A DNA stretch of 64,000 nucleotides from Agrobacterium tumefaciens (lineage in GTDB: Bacteria; Pseudomonadota; Alphaproteobacteria; Rhizobiales; Rhizobiaceae): assembly GCF_005221385.1 (NCBI RefSeq), contig NZ_CP039903.1:310001-374000 (forward strand), given 5' to 3'. Below are positions 46,820 through 56,862 of this stretch, one piece after another. Made by a program: the position numbers and the translations under genes. Below the pieces are notes generated by a model. That model made no database searches and was not told the origin of the DNA. It saw only the letters and a list, made by a program, of their open reading frames with translations. Numbering within the stretch: position 1 is the first letter of the stretch; the number at the start of each line of letters is the position of its first letter.

Positions 46820-49723
46820 ATGAGCGACACCGCAGAAAAACTCGACTATTCCGCCACCCTCTATCTGCCGCAGACGGATTTTCCGATGCGCGCTGGCCTG
46901 CCGCAAAAAGAACCGGAAACGGTGAAGCGCTGGCAGGAGATGGGCCTTTACAAGCGCCTGCGCGCCTCCGCCGCCGGCCGCGAAAAATTCGTGCTGCATG
47001 ACGGCCCGCCCTATGCCAACGGCAACATCCACATCGGCCACGCGCTCAACAAGATCCTGAAGGACGTCATCACCCGCTCGTTCCAGATGCGCGGTTACGA
47101 CGCCAATTACGTGCCGGGCTGGGATTGCCATGGCCTGCCGATCGAATGGAAGATCGAGGAAGCCTATCGCGCCAAGGGCAAGAACAAGGACGAGGTTCCG
47201 GTCAACGAATTCCGCAAGGAATGCCGTGACTTCGCGGCCGGCTGGATCAAGGTTCAGTCGGAAGAGTTCAAGCGCCTCGGCATCGAGGGCGACTTCGAAA
47301 ACCCCTATACGACGATGAACTTCCACGCCGAAGCCCGCATCGCCGGCGAACTCCTGAAGATCGCCCGCACCGGCCAGCTTTATCGCGGCTCGAAGCCCAT
47401 CATGTGGTCGGTGGTCGAGCGCACGGCGCTGGCGGAAGCCGAAGTCGAATATGCCGATGTCGAGAGCGACATGATCTGGGTGAAGTTCCCGGTCGTGGAT
47501 GCGGCTTCTGTGCTAGCTGGTGCCTCCGTCGTCATCTGGACGACGACGCCGTGGACCATCCCCGGCAACCGCGCCATCGCGTTCTCTTCGCGGGTCGAAT
47601 ACGGCCTGTTCGAAGTCGAAAGCGCGCAGAATGATTTCGGCCCGCAGCCGGGTGAAAAGCTGATCTTCGCCAAGAAGCTTGCCGATGAGGCCGCGGCCAA
47701 GGCGAAGCTGACCTTCAAGCTCGTTCGCGATGTCAAAACCGAAGAACTGGCCGCCATCACCTGCGCCCATCCTTTGGCGTCGCTTGGTTACGATTTCCCG
47801 GTTCCGCTTCTCGATGGCGACCACGTCACCGACGATGCCGGTACGGGTTTCGTGCACACCGCGCCGAGCCATGGCCGCGAGGACTTTGACGTATGGACCG
47901 CGCATCAGCGCGAGCTGGAAGCGCGTGGCGTTTCGTCGGCCATCCCGTTCCCGGTTGGCGATGACGGTTTCTACACCGAAGACGCTCCCGGTTTCGGGCC
48001 ATCTGCCGAAGGTGGTGCTGCCCGCGTCATGGACGATAACGGCAAGAAGGGCGATGCCAATGATCGTGTCATCAAGGCGCTGATCGCTGCCAATAACCTG
48101 TTTGCCCGTGGCCGTCTGAAGCACAGCTATCCGCATAGCTGGCGCTCCAAGAAGCCGGTCATCTTCCGCAACACGCCGCAATGGTTCGTCTATATGGACA
48201 AGGAACTGGGCGACGGCACGACGCTGCGTTCGCGCTCCTTGAGTGCCATCGACCAGACCCGCTTCGTTCCGGCCTCCGGGCAGAACCGCCTGCGCGCCAT
48301 GATCGAAGGCCGGCCCGACTGGGTCCTGTCGCGCCAGCGCAGCTGGGGCGTGCCGATCGCCGTCTTCGCCGATGAGAAGGGCGAGGTTCTGGTCGATGAG
48401 GCCGTCAACGCCCGCATCCTCGAGGCTTTCGAGGCCGAAGGTGCTGACGCCTGGTTCGCCGAAGGCGCCAAACAGCGCTTCCTCGGCAATGACCACGACC
48501 ACGAAAAGTGGCTGCAGGTCATGGATATCCTCGACGTGTGGTTCGATAGCGGCTGCACCCATACCTTCACGCTGGAAGACCGCCCGGACATGAAGTGGCC
48601 GGCGGACGTCTATCTCGAAGGTTCCGACCAGCATCGCGGCTGGTTCCATTCGTCGCTGCTCGAAAGCTGCGCGACGCGCGGCCGTGCGCCTTACAACGCC
48701 GTTGTCACCCATGGTTTCACCATGGATGAGAAGGGCGAGAAGATGTCCAAGTCCAAGGGCAACGTGGTCTCGCCACAGGAAGTCATGAAGGACGCCGGTG
48801 CCGATATCCTGCGCCTGTGGGTCATGACCACCGATTATTGGGATGACCAACGCCTCGGCAAGGCCATCATCCAGACCAATGTCGATGCCTATCGCAAGCT
48901 GCGCAACACCATCCGCTGGATGCTCGGCACGCTCGCCCATTATAAGGGCGAGGAGATCGCCTATGACGATCTGCCCGAGCTGGAAAAGCTGGTGCTGCAC
49001 CGTCTGGCCGATCTGGATAAGGTTGTGCGCGAAGGTTATGACGGTTTCGAGTTCAAGAAAATCGCCCGCGCGCTGGTGGATTTCTCGAATGTCGAGCTTT
49101 CCGCCTTCTATTTCGACATCCGCAAGGACACGCTTTATTGCGACGCGCCGTCGTCGCTGAAGCGCCGGGCATCGCTGTCGGTCATCGCGAAACTGTTCGA
49201 CTGCCTCGTTTCGTGGCTGGCGCCGATGCTGCCCTTCACGACGGAAGAAGCGTGGCTGTCGCGTTATCCGGATGCGGAATCGGTGCATCTTGTCCAGTTC
49301 CCGGAAATCCCGGCGGAATGGAAGAACGATGCTCTTGAAGCCAAGTGGGACAAGATCCGCAAGGTCCGCACGGTCGTGACAGGCGCCCTGGAAGTCGAGC
49401 GCCGTGAAAAGCGCATCGGCTCCTCGCTTGAGGCGGCCCCCGTCGTGCACATCGCCGATGCCGATCTTCTGGCGGCGCTGAACGGGCAGGATTTCGCCGA
49501 AATCTGCATCACCTCGGCCATCTCGGTGGTGGGTGATGAAGGCCCGGCCGATGGCTTCCGTCTGCCGGAAGTGGCGAAGGTCGTGGTCGAACAGAAGCTG
49601 GCGGAAGGTGCAAAATGCGCCCGCTCCTGGCGCATCACCACCGATGTCGGCTCCGATCCGCAATATCCTGACGTATCGGCCCGCGATGCGGCGGCACTGC
49701 GCGAGCTTGCCACCCTGGCATGA
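46820..49723 (+). CDS. ileS: Isoleucyl-tRNA synthetase
   Basis: The 967-residue class I synthetase has the HIGH motif as [15 protein letters not shown] (about residue 70) and KMSKS as [16 protein letters not shown] (about residue 640). The long insertion between them is the CP1 editing domain ([32 protein letters not shown]). The anticodon domain follows. It lacks the C-terminal zinc cysteines of the E. coli enzyme, the end being [10 protein letters not shown]. The 281 bases upstream hold its promoter; no T-box was seen. Confidence 0.97.
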   Translation: MSDTAEKLDYSATLYLPQTDFPMRAGLPQKEPETVKRWQEMGLYKRLRASAAGREKFVLHDGPPYANGNIHIGHALNKILKDVITRSFQMRGYDANYVPGWDCHGLPIEWKIEEAYRAKGKNKDEVPVNEFRKECRDFAAGWIKVQSEEFKRLGIEGDFENPYTTMNFHAEARIAGELLKIARTGQLYRGSKPIMWSVVERTALAEAEVEYADVESDMIWVKFPVVDAASVLAGASVVIWTTTPWTIPGNRAIAFSSRVEYGLFEVESAQNDFGPQPGEKLIFAKKLADEAAAKAKLTFKLVRDVKTEELAAITCAHPLASLGYDFPVPLLDGDHVTDDAGTGFVHTAPSHGREDFDVWTAHQRELEARGVSSAIPFPVGDDGFYTEDAPGFGPSAEGGAARVMDDNGKKGDANDRVIKALIAANNLFARGRLKHSYPHSWRSKKPVIFRNTPQWFVYMDKELGDGTTLRSRSLSAIDQTRFVPASGQNRLRAMIEGRPDWVLSRQRSWGVPIAVFADEKGEVLVDEAVNARILEAFEAEGADAWFAEGAKQRFLGNDHDHEKWLQVMDILDVWFDSGCTHTFTLEDRPDMKWPADVYLEGSDQHRGWFHSSLLESCATRGRAPYNAVVTHGFTMDEKGEKMSKSKGNVVSPQEVMKDAGADILRLWVMTTDYWDDQRLGKAIIQTNVDAYRKLRNTIRWMLGTLAHYKGEEIAYDDLPELEKLVLHRLADLDKVVREGYDGFEFKKIARALVDFSNVELSAFYFDIRKDTLYCDAPSSLKRRASLSVIAKLFDCLVSWLAPMLPFTTEEAWLSRYPDAESVHLVQFPEIPAEWKNDALEAKWDKIRKVRTVVTGALEVERREKRIGSSLEAAPVVHIADADLLAALNGQDFAEICITSAISVVGDEGPADGFRLPEVAKVVVEQKLAEGAKCARSWRITTDVGSDPQYPDVSARDAAALRELATLA

Positions 49724-49732
49724 TTTCAAGCT

Positions 49733-49778
49733 GCGCATCGTTCCTTGCGAAACCGATTCCGGTTTGGGGCCGATGCGC
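49733..49778. repeat. Nested palindrome after ileS
   Basis: The arms GCGCATCG and CGATGCGC surround an inner palindrome AAACCG-ATTCC-GGTTT (partly overlapping). No T run follows, so it is a stem-loop at the ileS 3' end or one of the small palindromes scattered in rhizobial genomes rather than a classic terminator. Confidence 0.6.
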
Positions 49779-49921
49779 GAGGAAAATAACCGGATGAATT
49801 GCGCTTTGCCTCTTCATCCGGTACACCTGCCTGAAAATGGCCGGATTTGCACGGCAATGCGGGCTGCTGCCTGCCGAAAGACGATGTCTGGCAAAGTGGG
49901 ACGGACGGCTGGAAGGGTTCA

Positions 49922-50563
49922 ATGAATATGATGCAGGGTAATGCGCAGGGTTTGGGCATGTTTCGCACGGTTGTTGGCATCACCGCTATAGGCGTGTTGC
50001 TCGGCGCCTGCACCAGCCCGACCTATGGTACAGGCAAGACGGCGGCGGAACAGCTGGTCGACGATCTCGGCAACGCGACCTCGATCACCGGCGACCAGAC
50101 CAAGCGCAACCTGAAATACGGCCCGCGCCCCGGCCTCGTCGTTCCGGCCCAGTCCCGCGCCGAACAGCTGGCCGCGCCGCAGCAGAACATGGCGAACCGC
50201 GAATCCAACCCGCAATGGGTCGAATCGCCGGAAGAAACCCGTGAACGCCTGCGCGACGAGGCGGATGCCAACAAGAACAACCCGCATTACCGCTCGCCGC
50301 TGCTTGCCGGCAACGGCACGGCTGGCCAGATGACCGAAAGCCAGAAGTGGGAAGCCTTCCGCAAGGCCAAGGCCGATGCTCAGGGCGGCTCTGTCGTCAA
50401 CGCCCAGCGCCGGTTCCTCACCGACCCGCCGGCTGAATATCGCAGCGTTCCGCAGGATCAGCTGACCGATCTTGGCGAGCCGGAACAGAAGAAGGAAAAG
50501 CGCCGCAAGAAAGAAGCGGCCGTGGCAAACACCGGCAAGAGCTGGTGGAACCCTTTCCAGTAA
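49922..50563 (+). CDS. Lipoprotein of unknown function
   Basis: The 213-residue product has a lipoprotein signal ending in the lipobox VLLGAC, so it should be lipid-anchored. The mature part is hydrophilic and repetitive in charge, with TKRNLKYGPRPGLVVPAQ and an Asn/Arg-rich stretch, and closes with a lysine/arginine run before SWWNPF. Rhizobial relatives exist in my memory, with no function. GGAAGGG lies upstream of the ATG at 49922. It follows ileS by about 200 bases and converges with tadA. Confidence 0.8.
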   Translation: MNMMQGNAQGLGMFRTVVGITAIGVLLGACTSPTYGTGKTAAEQLVDDLGNATSITGDQTKRNLKYGPRPGLVVPAQSRAEQLAAPQQNMANRESNPQWVESPEETRERLRDEADANKNNPHYRSPLLAGNGTAGQMTESQKWEAFRKAKADAQGGSVVNAQRRFLTDPPAEYRSVPQDQLTDLGEPEQKKEKRRKKEAAVANTGKSWWNPFQ

Positions 50564-50622
50564 CAACTGCCTGTAAAAATGGCTGATGACCGGCGGGAAG
50601 CTTCGTCTCTCCCGCTTGCCGC

Positions 50623-51081
50623 TCAATCCTCGAGACGTTTGTCGCGAAAGAACTGCCGCAGAATGTCAGCACTTTCGCTTTCCGCCAGTCCCGAATAGAC
50701 ATCCGGCGCATGGTGGCATGTCGGCTGGCTGAAGAAGCGCACGCCACTCTCCACCGCGCCACCCTTCGGGTCCTGCGCGCCGTAATAGAGACGGCGAATG
50801 CGAGCAAATGAGATCGCCGCCGCGCACATGGTGCAGGGCTCCAGCGTTACGTAAAGATCGGCACCGGGCAGGCGTTCCTGTTCCAGCGCCTCGCATGCCA
50901 TGCGGATCACGGCGATTTCGGCGTGCGCCGTCACATCGTTCAGTTCACGGGTGCGATTGCCGGAACTGGCAATGACCCGACCGTCCAGAACCAGCACGGC
51001 GCCGATCGGAACCTCCTGCCGCTCAGCCGCGGCACGGGCTTCCGAAAGCGCCAGCTCCATGAAATGCGTCCTTTCGGCCAT
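50623..51081 (-). CDS. tadA: tRNA-specific adenosine deaminase (TadA-like nucleoside deaminase)
   Basis: The 152-residue product has the cytidine-deaminase-type zinc motif HAEIAVI (H and E of HAE) and PCTMCAAAI (both cysteines). It forms inosine at the wobble position of tRNA-Arg. The start is ATG at 51081, back to back with the next gene on the other strand. The family of nucleoside deaminases is broad, but the length and the residues around the motif fit TadA. Confidence 0.92.
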   Translation of the reverse strand: MAERTHFMELALSEARAAAERQEVPIGAVLVLDGRVIASSGNRTRELNDVTAHAEIAVIRMACEALEQERLPGADLYVTLEPCTMCAAAISFARIRRLYYGAQDPKGGAVESGVRFFSQPTCHHAPDVYSGLAESESADILRQFFRDKRLED

Positions 51082-51152
51082 TGCGTTTCAATTTCCTCTT
51101 AACCCTTGTGCTTGGACCTGATAGGACAGCCCAAACAACAGGCAAACAGCAA

Positions 51153-53168
51153 ATGACTTTTAAAGACAAGCCGAAGCGTGACGGCGGCAAGACATTTAGC
51201 CGCGACAACAAGCCGAAAGGCCCCGGCAAACCCGCTGCAGAACGCGAAAAGAAACCGGTGGAAGCCAAGGCGGCGCCGGCACAGGAAGCCGTCATCGGCA
51301 CCAAGCCCGAGCGTATTTCCAAGATCATGGCGCGCGCTGGCGTCGCTTCGCGACGCGATGTCGAGCGCATGATCATGGAAGGCCGGGTCTCGCTGAACGG
51401 CGTCAAGCTGGATAGCCCGGTGGTCAACGCCACGCTTTCCGACAAGATCGAAGTGGACGGCATGCCGATTCGCGGCGCCGAGCGCACGCGCCTGTGGCTT
51501 TACCACAAGCCTGCCGGCCTGGTGACGACCAACTCCGACCCGGAAGGTCGCCCGACTGTTTTCGACAATCTGCCGGGTGAATTGCCGCGTGTGCTCTCCA
51601 TCGGTCGTCTCGATATCAACACCGAAGGCCTGCTGCTGCTGACCAATGACGGCGGCCTTTCCCGTGTGCTGGAACTGCCGACCACCGGCTGGCTGCGCCG
51701 TTACCGCGTGCGCGCCCATGGTGAGGTCGATCAGGCCGCACTCGACAAGCTGAAGGACGGCATCGCCGTCGACGGTGTGCTTTACGGCGCGATCGACGCG
51801 ACGCTCGACCGTACCCAGGGCCACAATGTCTGGATCACCATGGGTCTGCGCGAAGGCAAGAATCGCGAAATCAAGAACGTGCTCGGCGCGCTTGGTCTCG
51901 AGGTCAACCGCCTGATCCGTATCTCCTATGGTCCGTTCCAGCTTGGCGATCTACCCGAGGGCAAGGTGCTTGAAGTGCGCGGCCGCATGCTGCGCGATCA
52001 GCTTGGCCCGCGCCTGATCGAAGAGGCCGGCGCCAATTTCGACGCGCCGATCTACAATACATCCGTCGATGACGAGGACGAAGCGCCAGCCAAGCGCGCC
52101 AAGTCCGAATGGGCAAAGAGCGACGCGCCGGAAGGCAGGCCGCGTTTCGACAAGGCAGCCGGAAAGCCGGAAGACCGCCGCGAAAAGGCGCTCGGACGTC
52201 TGGACACCAAACGTGGCGACAAGCCTGCGGGCAAGTTTGGCGCGAAGCCCGCCGGGAAATTCGGTGGCAAGGGCCGCAGCGAGGATGATGGCGAAGAGCG
52301 CCGCAGCCCCCGCCAGCCGGTGGGCACGAACCGGACGGCCAATGTCTGGATGGCGCCCGGCGCAAAGCCAACGCGTGACGGCAAGGAGCGCAAGTCGTCC
52401 GCCCGCGCTGAGGCCGAAAACCTGTTCAAGAAGCCTTCCGCTCAGGAAGAGGCGCGCCGCAGCGTCGTGCGCCATGCCGATGAAGAGGGTGAATGGATCC
52501 GCTCCGAACCCGCCCGCGAGGATGATCGTGGCCACGGCCGCGGCGAGCGCCCGGCGCGCGGTGAAAAGAGCTTTGGCGATCGCGGTGGACGCGGCGGCAA
52601 ATCTTTTGGCGACCGGCCCTCTGGCGGCAAATCCTTTGGCGACAGGCCTTTCAGGGATCGCCCCCGCGAAGACGGCGACCGCCCGCGTGGCGAGCGCCCG
52701 GCACGCAGCGGCGCAAAGAGCTTCGGGGATCGTCCCGCGCGCGGCGACAAACCCTTCGGTGACCGTCCGTTCAGGGACCGGCCTCGCGAAGATGGTGATC
52801 GCCCGCGCAGCGACCGTCCGCGTGGCGAGAAGAGTTTTGGCGATCGTACCGCGCGTGGTGAAAAGCCATTCAGCGAACGTCCGTTCCGTGACAAGCCCCG
52901 CGAAGAGGGGGATCGTCCACGCGGCGAGCGGCCTTTCGGCGACAAACCGCGTGGTGGCAAGCCGGCTGGAAAGCCGGGCGGCAGGCCCGCATCAGGCAAG
53001 CCGTCCTTTGGCAAATCGGGCGAGCGTGGCGAACGTTCGGGTTTTTCGGGTAAAGGTAAAGGCCCCGGTGGCAATAGCCCCGGCGGCGGCAAGCCGGGTG
53101 GCAAAGGCCCGGGTGGCAAACCTTCTGGTGGCAGGGGAATGACACGTAATGCGGATCGTAGGCGGTGA
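51153..53168 (+). CDS. rluB: RluB-type rRNA pseudouridine synthase with a very long disordered tail
   Basis: The 671-residue product has an S4 RNA-binding domain near residues 50-95 (RISKIMARAGVASRRDVERM). The pseudouridine synthase core follows to about 300, with the catalytic aspartate in SIGRLDINTEGLLLLTNDG. The remaining 365 or so residues are low-complexity, rich in G, R, D, K, P, S and F, with a repeated motif such as GDRPFRDRPREDGDRPR. The enzyme probably modifies 23S rRNA; the tail is likely an RNA-contact region. The start at 51153 is the first ATG with sensible sequence. Its end overlaps rsmD by 20 bases. Confidence 0.9.
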   Translation: MTFKDKPKRDGGKTFSRDNKPKGPGKPAAEREKKPVEAKAAPAQEAVIGTKPERISKIMARAGVASRRDVERMIMEGRVSLNGVKLDSPVVNATLSDKIEVDGMPIRGAERTRLWLYHKPAGLVTTNSDPEGRPTVFDNLPGELPRVLSIGRLDINTEGLLLLTNDGGLSRVLELPTTGWLRRYRVRAHGEVDQAALDKLKDGIAVDGVLYGAIDATLDRTQGHNVWITMGLREGKNREIKNVLGALGLEVNRLIRISYGPFQLGDLPEGKVLEVRGRMLRDQLGPRLIEEAGANFDAPIYNTSVDDEDEAPAKRAKSEWAKSDAPEGRPRFDKAAGKPEDRREKALGRLDTKRGDKPAGKFGAKPAGKFGGKGRSEDDGEERRSPRQPVGTNRTANVWMAPGAKPTRDGKERKSSARAEAENLFKKPSAQEEARRSVVRHADEEGEWIRSEPAREDDRGHGRGERPARGEKSFGDRGGRGGKSFGDRPSGGKSFGDRPFRDRPREDGDRPRGERPARSGAKSFGDRPARGDKPFGDRPFRDRPREDGDRPRSDRPRGEKSFGDRTARGEKPFSERPFRDKPREEGDRPRGERPFGDKPRGGKPAGKPGGRPASGKPSFGKSGERGERSGFSGKGKGPGGNSPGGGKPGGKGPGGKPSGGRGMTRNADRRR

Positions 53169-53706
53169 GTTCCGCGGCCGGAATCTGGCCGCGCCGAAAA
53201 CAAATTCCATTCGTCCGACCATCGACAGGACGCGGGAAAGCCTCTTCAACATTCTGAGCCATGCCTATCCGGAAAGTCTTGACGGTACGCGCGTTCTGGA
53301 TGTTTTCGCCGGAACCGGGGCGGTGGGGCTGGAAGCTCTGTCGCGCGGCTGTCGTGTGGCGCTCTTCGTCGAAAATGGCGTCGAGGGCAGGGGGCTGCTC
53401 TGGGAAAATATCGATGCGCTGGGGCTGCACGGCCGTGCCCGCATCCTGCGGCGTGACGCCACCAAGCTGGGCGGCGTCAACAATATCGAGCCCTTCGATC
53501 TTCTCTTCGCCGATCCGCCCTATGGGCAGGGCCATGGCGAGAAGGCTTTTGCCGCAGCCCATGGCGGCGGCTGGCTGACGCCCGGCGCGCTTGCCATTCT
53601 GGAGGAGCGCGGCGATGTTGCGGTAACCGTCGATGCGGCGTTCAAACCGCTCGAAAGCCGTATCTTCGGCGACACGAAAATGCATTTCTACCGCTATGAG
53701 CCCTGA
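53149..53706 (+). CDS. rsmD: 16S rRNA (guanine-966-N2)-methyltransferase
   Basis: The 185-residue methyltransferase has the start MRIVGGEFRGRNL and RPTIDRTRESLFNIL, the SAM motif VLDVFAGTGAVGLEALSRG, and the catalytic LLFADPPYGQG. It methylates G966 of 16S rRNA. AGGGGAA lies in the end of the preceding gene before the ATG at 53149; the 20-base overlap couples the two rRNA-modifying genes. Confidence 0.95.
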   Translation: MRIVGGEFRGRNLAAPKTNSIRPTIDRTRESLFNILSHAYPESLDGTRVLDVFAGTGAVGLEALSRGCRVALFVENGVEGRGLLWENIDALGLHGRARILRRDATKLGGVNNIEPFDLLFADPPYGQGHGEKAFAAAHGGGWLTPGALAILEERGDVAVTVDAAFKPLESRIFGDTKMHFYRYEP

Positions 53707-53792
53707 CGGGAACACCTTCCCGTCACGCCACGGTCTTGTCTTGTTTGCGCAATAGGCAGGATTTTTTCTGCGGAAAGAATTTGGGTATTCGC

Positions 53793-54719
53793 ATGGACCA
53801 GGGTGTAAACGAGAGTGTCACGATCGTGCGTGCCGGGGAAGATGTCCTCGAAGGCGACGGCGCGGGCGGCCATGAGCCGACATTCGGACTGGCGCTCGGC
53901 GGTGGTGGCGCGCGCGGCATCTGCCACATCAACGTCGTCGAGGCCTTCGACGAACTCGGCATTCGGCCGGTGGCGTTGTCCGGCTCCTCCATCGGCTCCA
54001 TAATCGGCGCGGGCATGGCGGCCGGCATGAGCGGCCGGGAAATCCGCGAATACACTCTTGAGCTCATGGGACGGAAGGGCTCGGTGGCAAACCGGCTCTG
54101 GAGCCTTGGGCCCGCATCCATGCGCCATGCGGTCGATGGTTTTCGCCTCGGGCAGTTCAATCTCGAACTCATCCTGCACGCCCTGATGCCGCAGGCGCTG
54201 CCGAAGGATTTTTCGGAGCTTGCGATCCCGCTGAAGGTAATAACGACAGATTATTACGCTCAGACCGAAGTGGTGGTGGAAAGCGGCGAGATCATTCAGG
54301 CGCTGGCGGCGTCCGCTGCCATTCCGGCGCTGTTCATGCCGGTGCGTATCGATGGCCGCATCATGATCGATGGCGGCATTTTTAATCCCGTTCCTTACGA
54401 ACATCTGCTGGATCATGCCGATATCGTCATCGGCGTCGATGTGGTCGGCGGCCCGGAAGGTGACGGCACCACCATGCCTAACCGTCTGGACAGCCTGTTC
54501 GGCGCCAGCCAGCTGATGATGCAGGCGGCGATTGCCCTGAAACTCAGATTACGCCCGCCACACATCTTCCTGCGTCCGCCGGTGCACCGCTTCGGCGTGC
54601 TGGATTTTCTGAAGTCCGAAGAGGTGCTGAACGCCTCCGCCAGCATCAAGGACGATCTGAAACGGCAGATTGAAATGCAGGTGGAGCTGTTTCATCGCGG
54701 GCAGGGCGTGGAGGCCTGA
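53793..54719 (+). CDS. Patatin-like phospholipase
   Basis: The 308-residue product has the patatin oxyanion motif LGGGGARGICH at about residue 34, the nucleophile elbow SGSSIGSIIGAGMA (GxSxG), and the DGG catalytic aspartate in RIMIDGGIFNP. It probably hydrolyses lipid acyl esters. No signal peptide or membrane helix is evident. The ATG at 53793 was chosen because upstream residues are non-conserved. It follows rsmD by 86 bases. Confidence 0.9.
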   Translation: MDQGVNESVTIVRAGEDVLEGDGAGGHEPTFGLALGGGGARGICHINVVEAFDELGIRPVALSGSSIGSIIGAGMAAGMSGREIREYTLELMGRKGSVANRLWSLGPASMRHAVDGFRLGQFNLELILHALMPQALPKDFSELAIPLKVITTDYYAQTEVVVESGEIIQALAASAAIPALFMPVRIDGRIMIDGGIFNPVPYEHLLDHADIVIGVDVVGGPEGDGTTMPNRLDSLFGASQLMMQAAIALKLRLRPPHIFLRPPVHRFGVLDFLKSEEVLNASASIKDDLKRQIEMQVELFHRGQGVEA

Positions 54720-54765
54720 GGGTTACTCGCCAAGTATTTGCCAGAAACGAGCGGGTGCCACTGAT

Positions 54766-54889
54766 TTCTTCTCCCCGAGGGGGAGAAGGTGGCCCGAAGG
54801 GTCGGATGAGGGGGCAACGCCAGCGAGAGGCTGAGAGCTTGCCCCCTCATCCCGCTGCCGCGGACTTCTCCCCGGCGGGGAGAAGAAAC
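54766..54889. repeat. Palindromic intergenic repeat, family C, copy 2 (inverted)
   Basis: The element of 34403-34525 appears in reverse: CTTCTCCCCGAGGGGGAGAA, then GGCCCGAAGGGTCGGATGAG, and at the far end TCCCCGGCGGGGAGAAGAAA. It lies between the converging patatin and Kef genes. Confidence 0.85.
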
Positions 54890-54927
54890 AAGCGGCGCTC
54901 TCCTGGTTCGAACGCGCACCTTGCCGC

Positions 54928-56760
54928 CTATAGCGACACCTCCGTCTCGCTGTCCTCCAAATCCTCTTCTTCCTCCTCCCGCTTCTCCGCCTTGTTCTTC
55001 GGCTTCATCAGCGGCTCCGGTTTCACCTCGCGCACCGGCTTGTTGTGCAGCATCTGCCGGCCGGCGGCGAGGCCTTCCACGGCCTGCAGCTGGAGCCGCT
55101 CCTCGTCACGTTCGCGAATATCGTCGGAGATCGCCAGCGCCCGCTCGCCATCCATATCCAGCCCCTCCAGAATGCGCCGCCCGAACAGCAAGCCGGATTC
55201 CAGCGTCTCGCGCAGTTCGTATTCCACGCCCTTTTTCCTGAGATCGAGGGAATGCACGCGATCATAAGAGCGGGCATAGATGCGCACGCTTGGAAATTCC
55301 GACTGGATCATGTCGATGATGCGGTCGGTGACTTCTTTCTTGTGGGTGCAGACCGCCACCAGATCGGCCCGTTCGATGCCGGCGGCGATCAGCACATCCT
55401 TGCGGGTGCCGTCGCCGAAAAAGATGCGGAAACCGAAACGTGCGGCCTGACGCACGCGATCGGCGGAACTGTCGATGACGGTGACGTCACGTCCGCCTGC
55501 GAGAAGGATCTGTGAGGCGATCTGGCCGAAGCGCGAAAAGCCGATCATCAGCACATCCGCGCCAGCCCCGTCGAAATCTTCGTCCAGCGTGTCTTCGGCG
55601 GCATCCTCCGCCGTCAACCGGCGCGATATCACCGCCAGAAGCGGCGTCAGCGCCATGGAAAGCGTGACGACGGCGACGAGGATCGAGGCAGTCGCCTGTG
55701 GAAACAGCCCGGAGGCGGCTGCCGTTGTGAAGAGCACGAAACCGAATTCACCGCCCTGCGCCAGAAGGAGTGCGATACGGCTCGACGCATATCGTGACGA
55801 GCCGGCAATGCGGCAAAGGCTGTAGATCAGTGCGGCCTTGACCGCCATCATTGCCGGCACGGCGATCAGGATGAGGAGGATGTGCTCATAGACGATTTTG
55901 ACATGCAGCGACATGCCGACAGCCATGAAGAACAGCGCCAGTAACAGCCCGCGAAACGGTTCGATGTCGGCTTCCAGCTCATGCCGGTAGGAAGATTCCG
56001 ACAGCATCAGTCCCGCCAGCAGCGCCCCCATGCCCATGGAAAGCCCCACAGCCTCCATGACGGCGGCAGCGCCGATGACGACGAAGAGTGCCGCCGCGAT
56101 CATGACTTCGCGTGCACCCGTGCGGGCGATGATCTGGAACATCGGGGTCAGCAGGAAGCGTCCGGCCAGCACCATGCCCGCCACCGCAACGACCGAGGCG
56201 ACGAGGTCGTAGACCATCGAATCCGAAGCCACATCCGGCCGGTTGGAAAGAATGGTGACGAGCGCAAGAAGCGGTACGATGGCGAGATCCTGAAACAGCA
56301 GGATCGAAAACGAGCGGTTGCCGTGCCGCGTGTTCATGTCGCCGTCGTCTTCAAGAATCTGCAGCGCAAAGGCGGTGGAGGAAAGCGCAAGGCCGAAACC
56401 GGCGACAAGGCTGCCGCGCGCATCGATCAGCCCCGCCCACCAGGCAATCGCAGCCAGCACGCTGCCGGTCACCAGCACCTGCGCCAGCCCGAGGCCCAGA
56501 ATATCGCGGCGCATCTGCCAGATGCGCGAAGGCTTGAGTTCCAGACCGATGATGAAGAGCAGGAAAACCACGCCCAGTTCCGAGACATTGAAAATGTCCT
56601 TCGCATCCGTGACGAGATGCAGGAACGGCCCGATGATGATACCGGCGACCAGATAACCGAGCACGGTGCCAAGCCCGAGCTTGCGGAAAACCGAGGCCGC
56701 GACGACCGCTCCGGCCAGAAGCAGCAAGGGTTCGGAAAAGAGAGCATCGTGCTCGGTCAT
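54928..56760 (-). CDS. Monovalent cation:proton antiporter, CPA2/Kef type
   Basis: The 610-residue product has about twelve membrane helices in the N-terminal 390 residues (LGTVLGYLVAGIIIGPFLHL, GFGLALSSTAFALQILED). A cytosolic TrkA-N NAD-binding domain follows, with the motif VLMIGFSRFGQIASQILLAG near 420. A low-complexity acidic end (EEEEDLEDSETE) closes it. KefB/KefC relatives release potassium under electrophile stress; without a partner gene the ion cannot be fixed. The ATG at 56760 was chosen; the frame extends upstream to 56874 through an unlikely basic stretch. Confidence 0.92.
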   Translation of the reverse strand: MTEHDALFSEPLLLLAGAVVAASVFRKLGLGTVLGYLVAGIIIGPFLHLVTDAKDIFNVSELGVVFLLFIIGLELKPSRIWQMRRDILGLGLAQVLVTGSVLAAIAWWAGLIDARGSLVAGFGLALSSTAFALQILEDDGDMNTRHGNRSFSILLFQDLAIVPLLALVTILSNRPDVASDSMVYDLVASVVAVAGMVLAGRFLLTPMFQIIARTGAREVMIAAALFVVIGAAAVMEAVGLSMGMGALLAGLMLSESSYRHELEADIEPFRGLLLALFFMAVGMSLHVKIVYEHILLILIAVPAMMAVKAALIYSLCRIAGSSRYASSRIALLLAQGGEFGFVLFTTAAASGLFPQATASILVAVVTLSMALTPLLAVISRRLTAEDAAEDTLDEDFDGAGADVLMIGFSRFGQIASQILLAGGRDVTVIDSSADRVRQAARFGFRIFFGDGTRKDVLIAAGIERADLVAVCTHKKEVTDRIIDMIQSEFPSVRIYARSYDRVHSLDLRKKGVEYELRETLESGLLFGRRILEGLDMDGERALAISDDIRERDEERLQLQAVEGLAAGRQMLHNKPVREVKPEPLMKPKNKAEKREEEEEDLEDSETEVSL

Positions 56761-56862
56761 GCGGGCGGACTTTCGAATATGGTGGCGACAGAAGCCTTGC
56801 CGATTGAGAAAGCGGCGTTTCGCCCTTGATGCGGGGTTGCTGGCACAATAAATGGAACAGGA

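Noticed and set aside
47513..49738. Long minus-strand frame opposite ileS
   Set aside because: Same cause as the tex shadow. The ileS frame has all synthetase motifs in order, and the opposite frame has none.
52442..53203. Proline/serine-rich minus-strand frame opposite the disordered tail of the pseudouridine synthase
   Set aside because: It is a mirror of the repeated codons in the tail and has no independent support.
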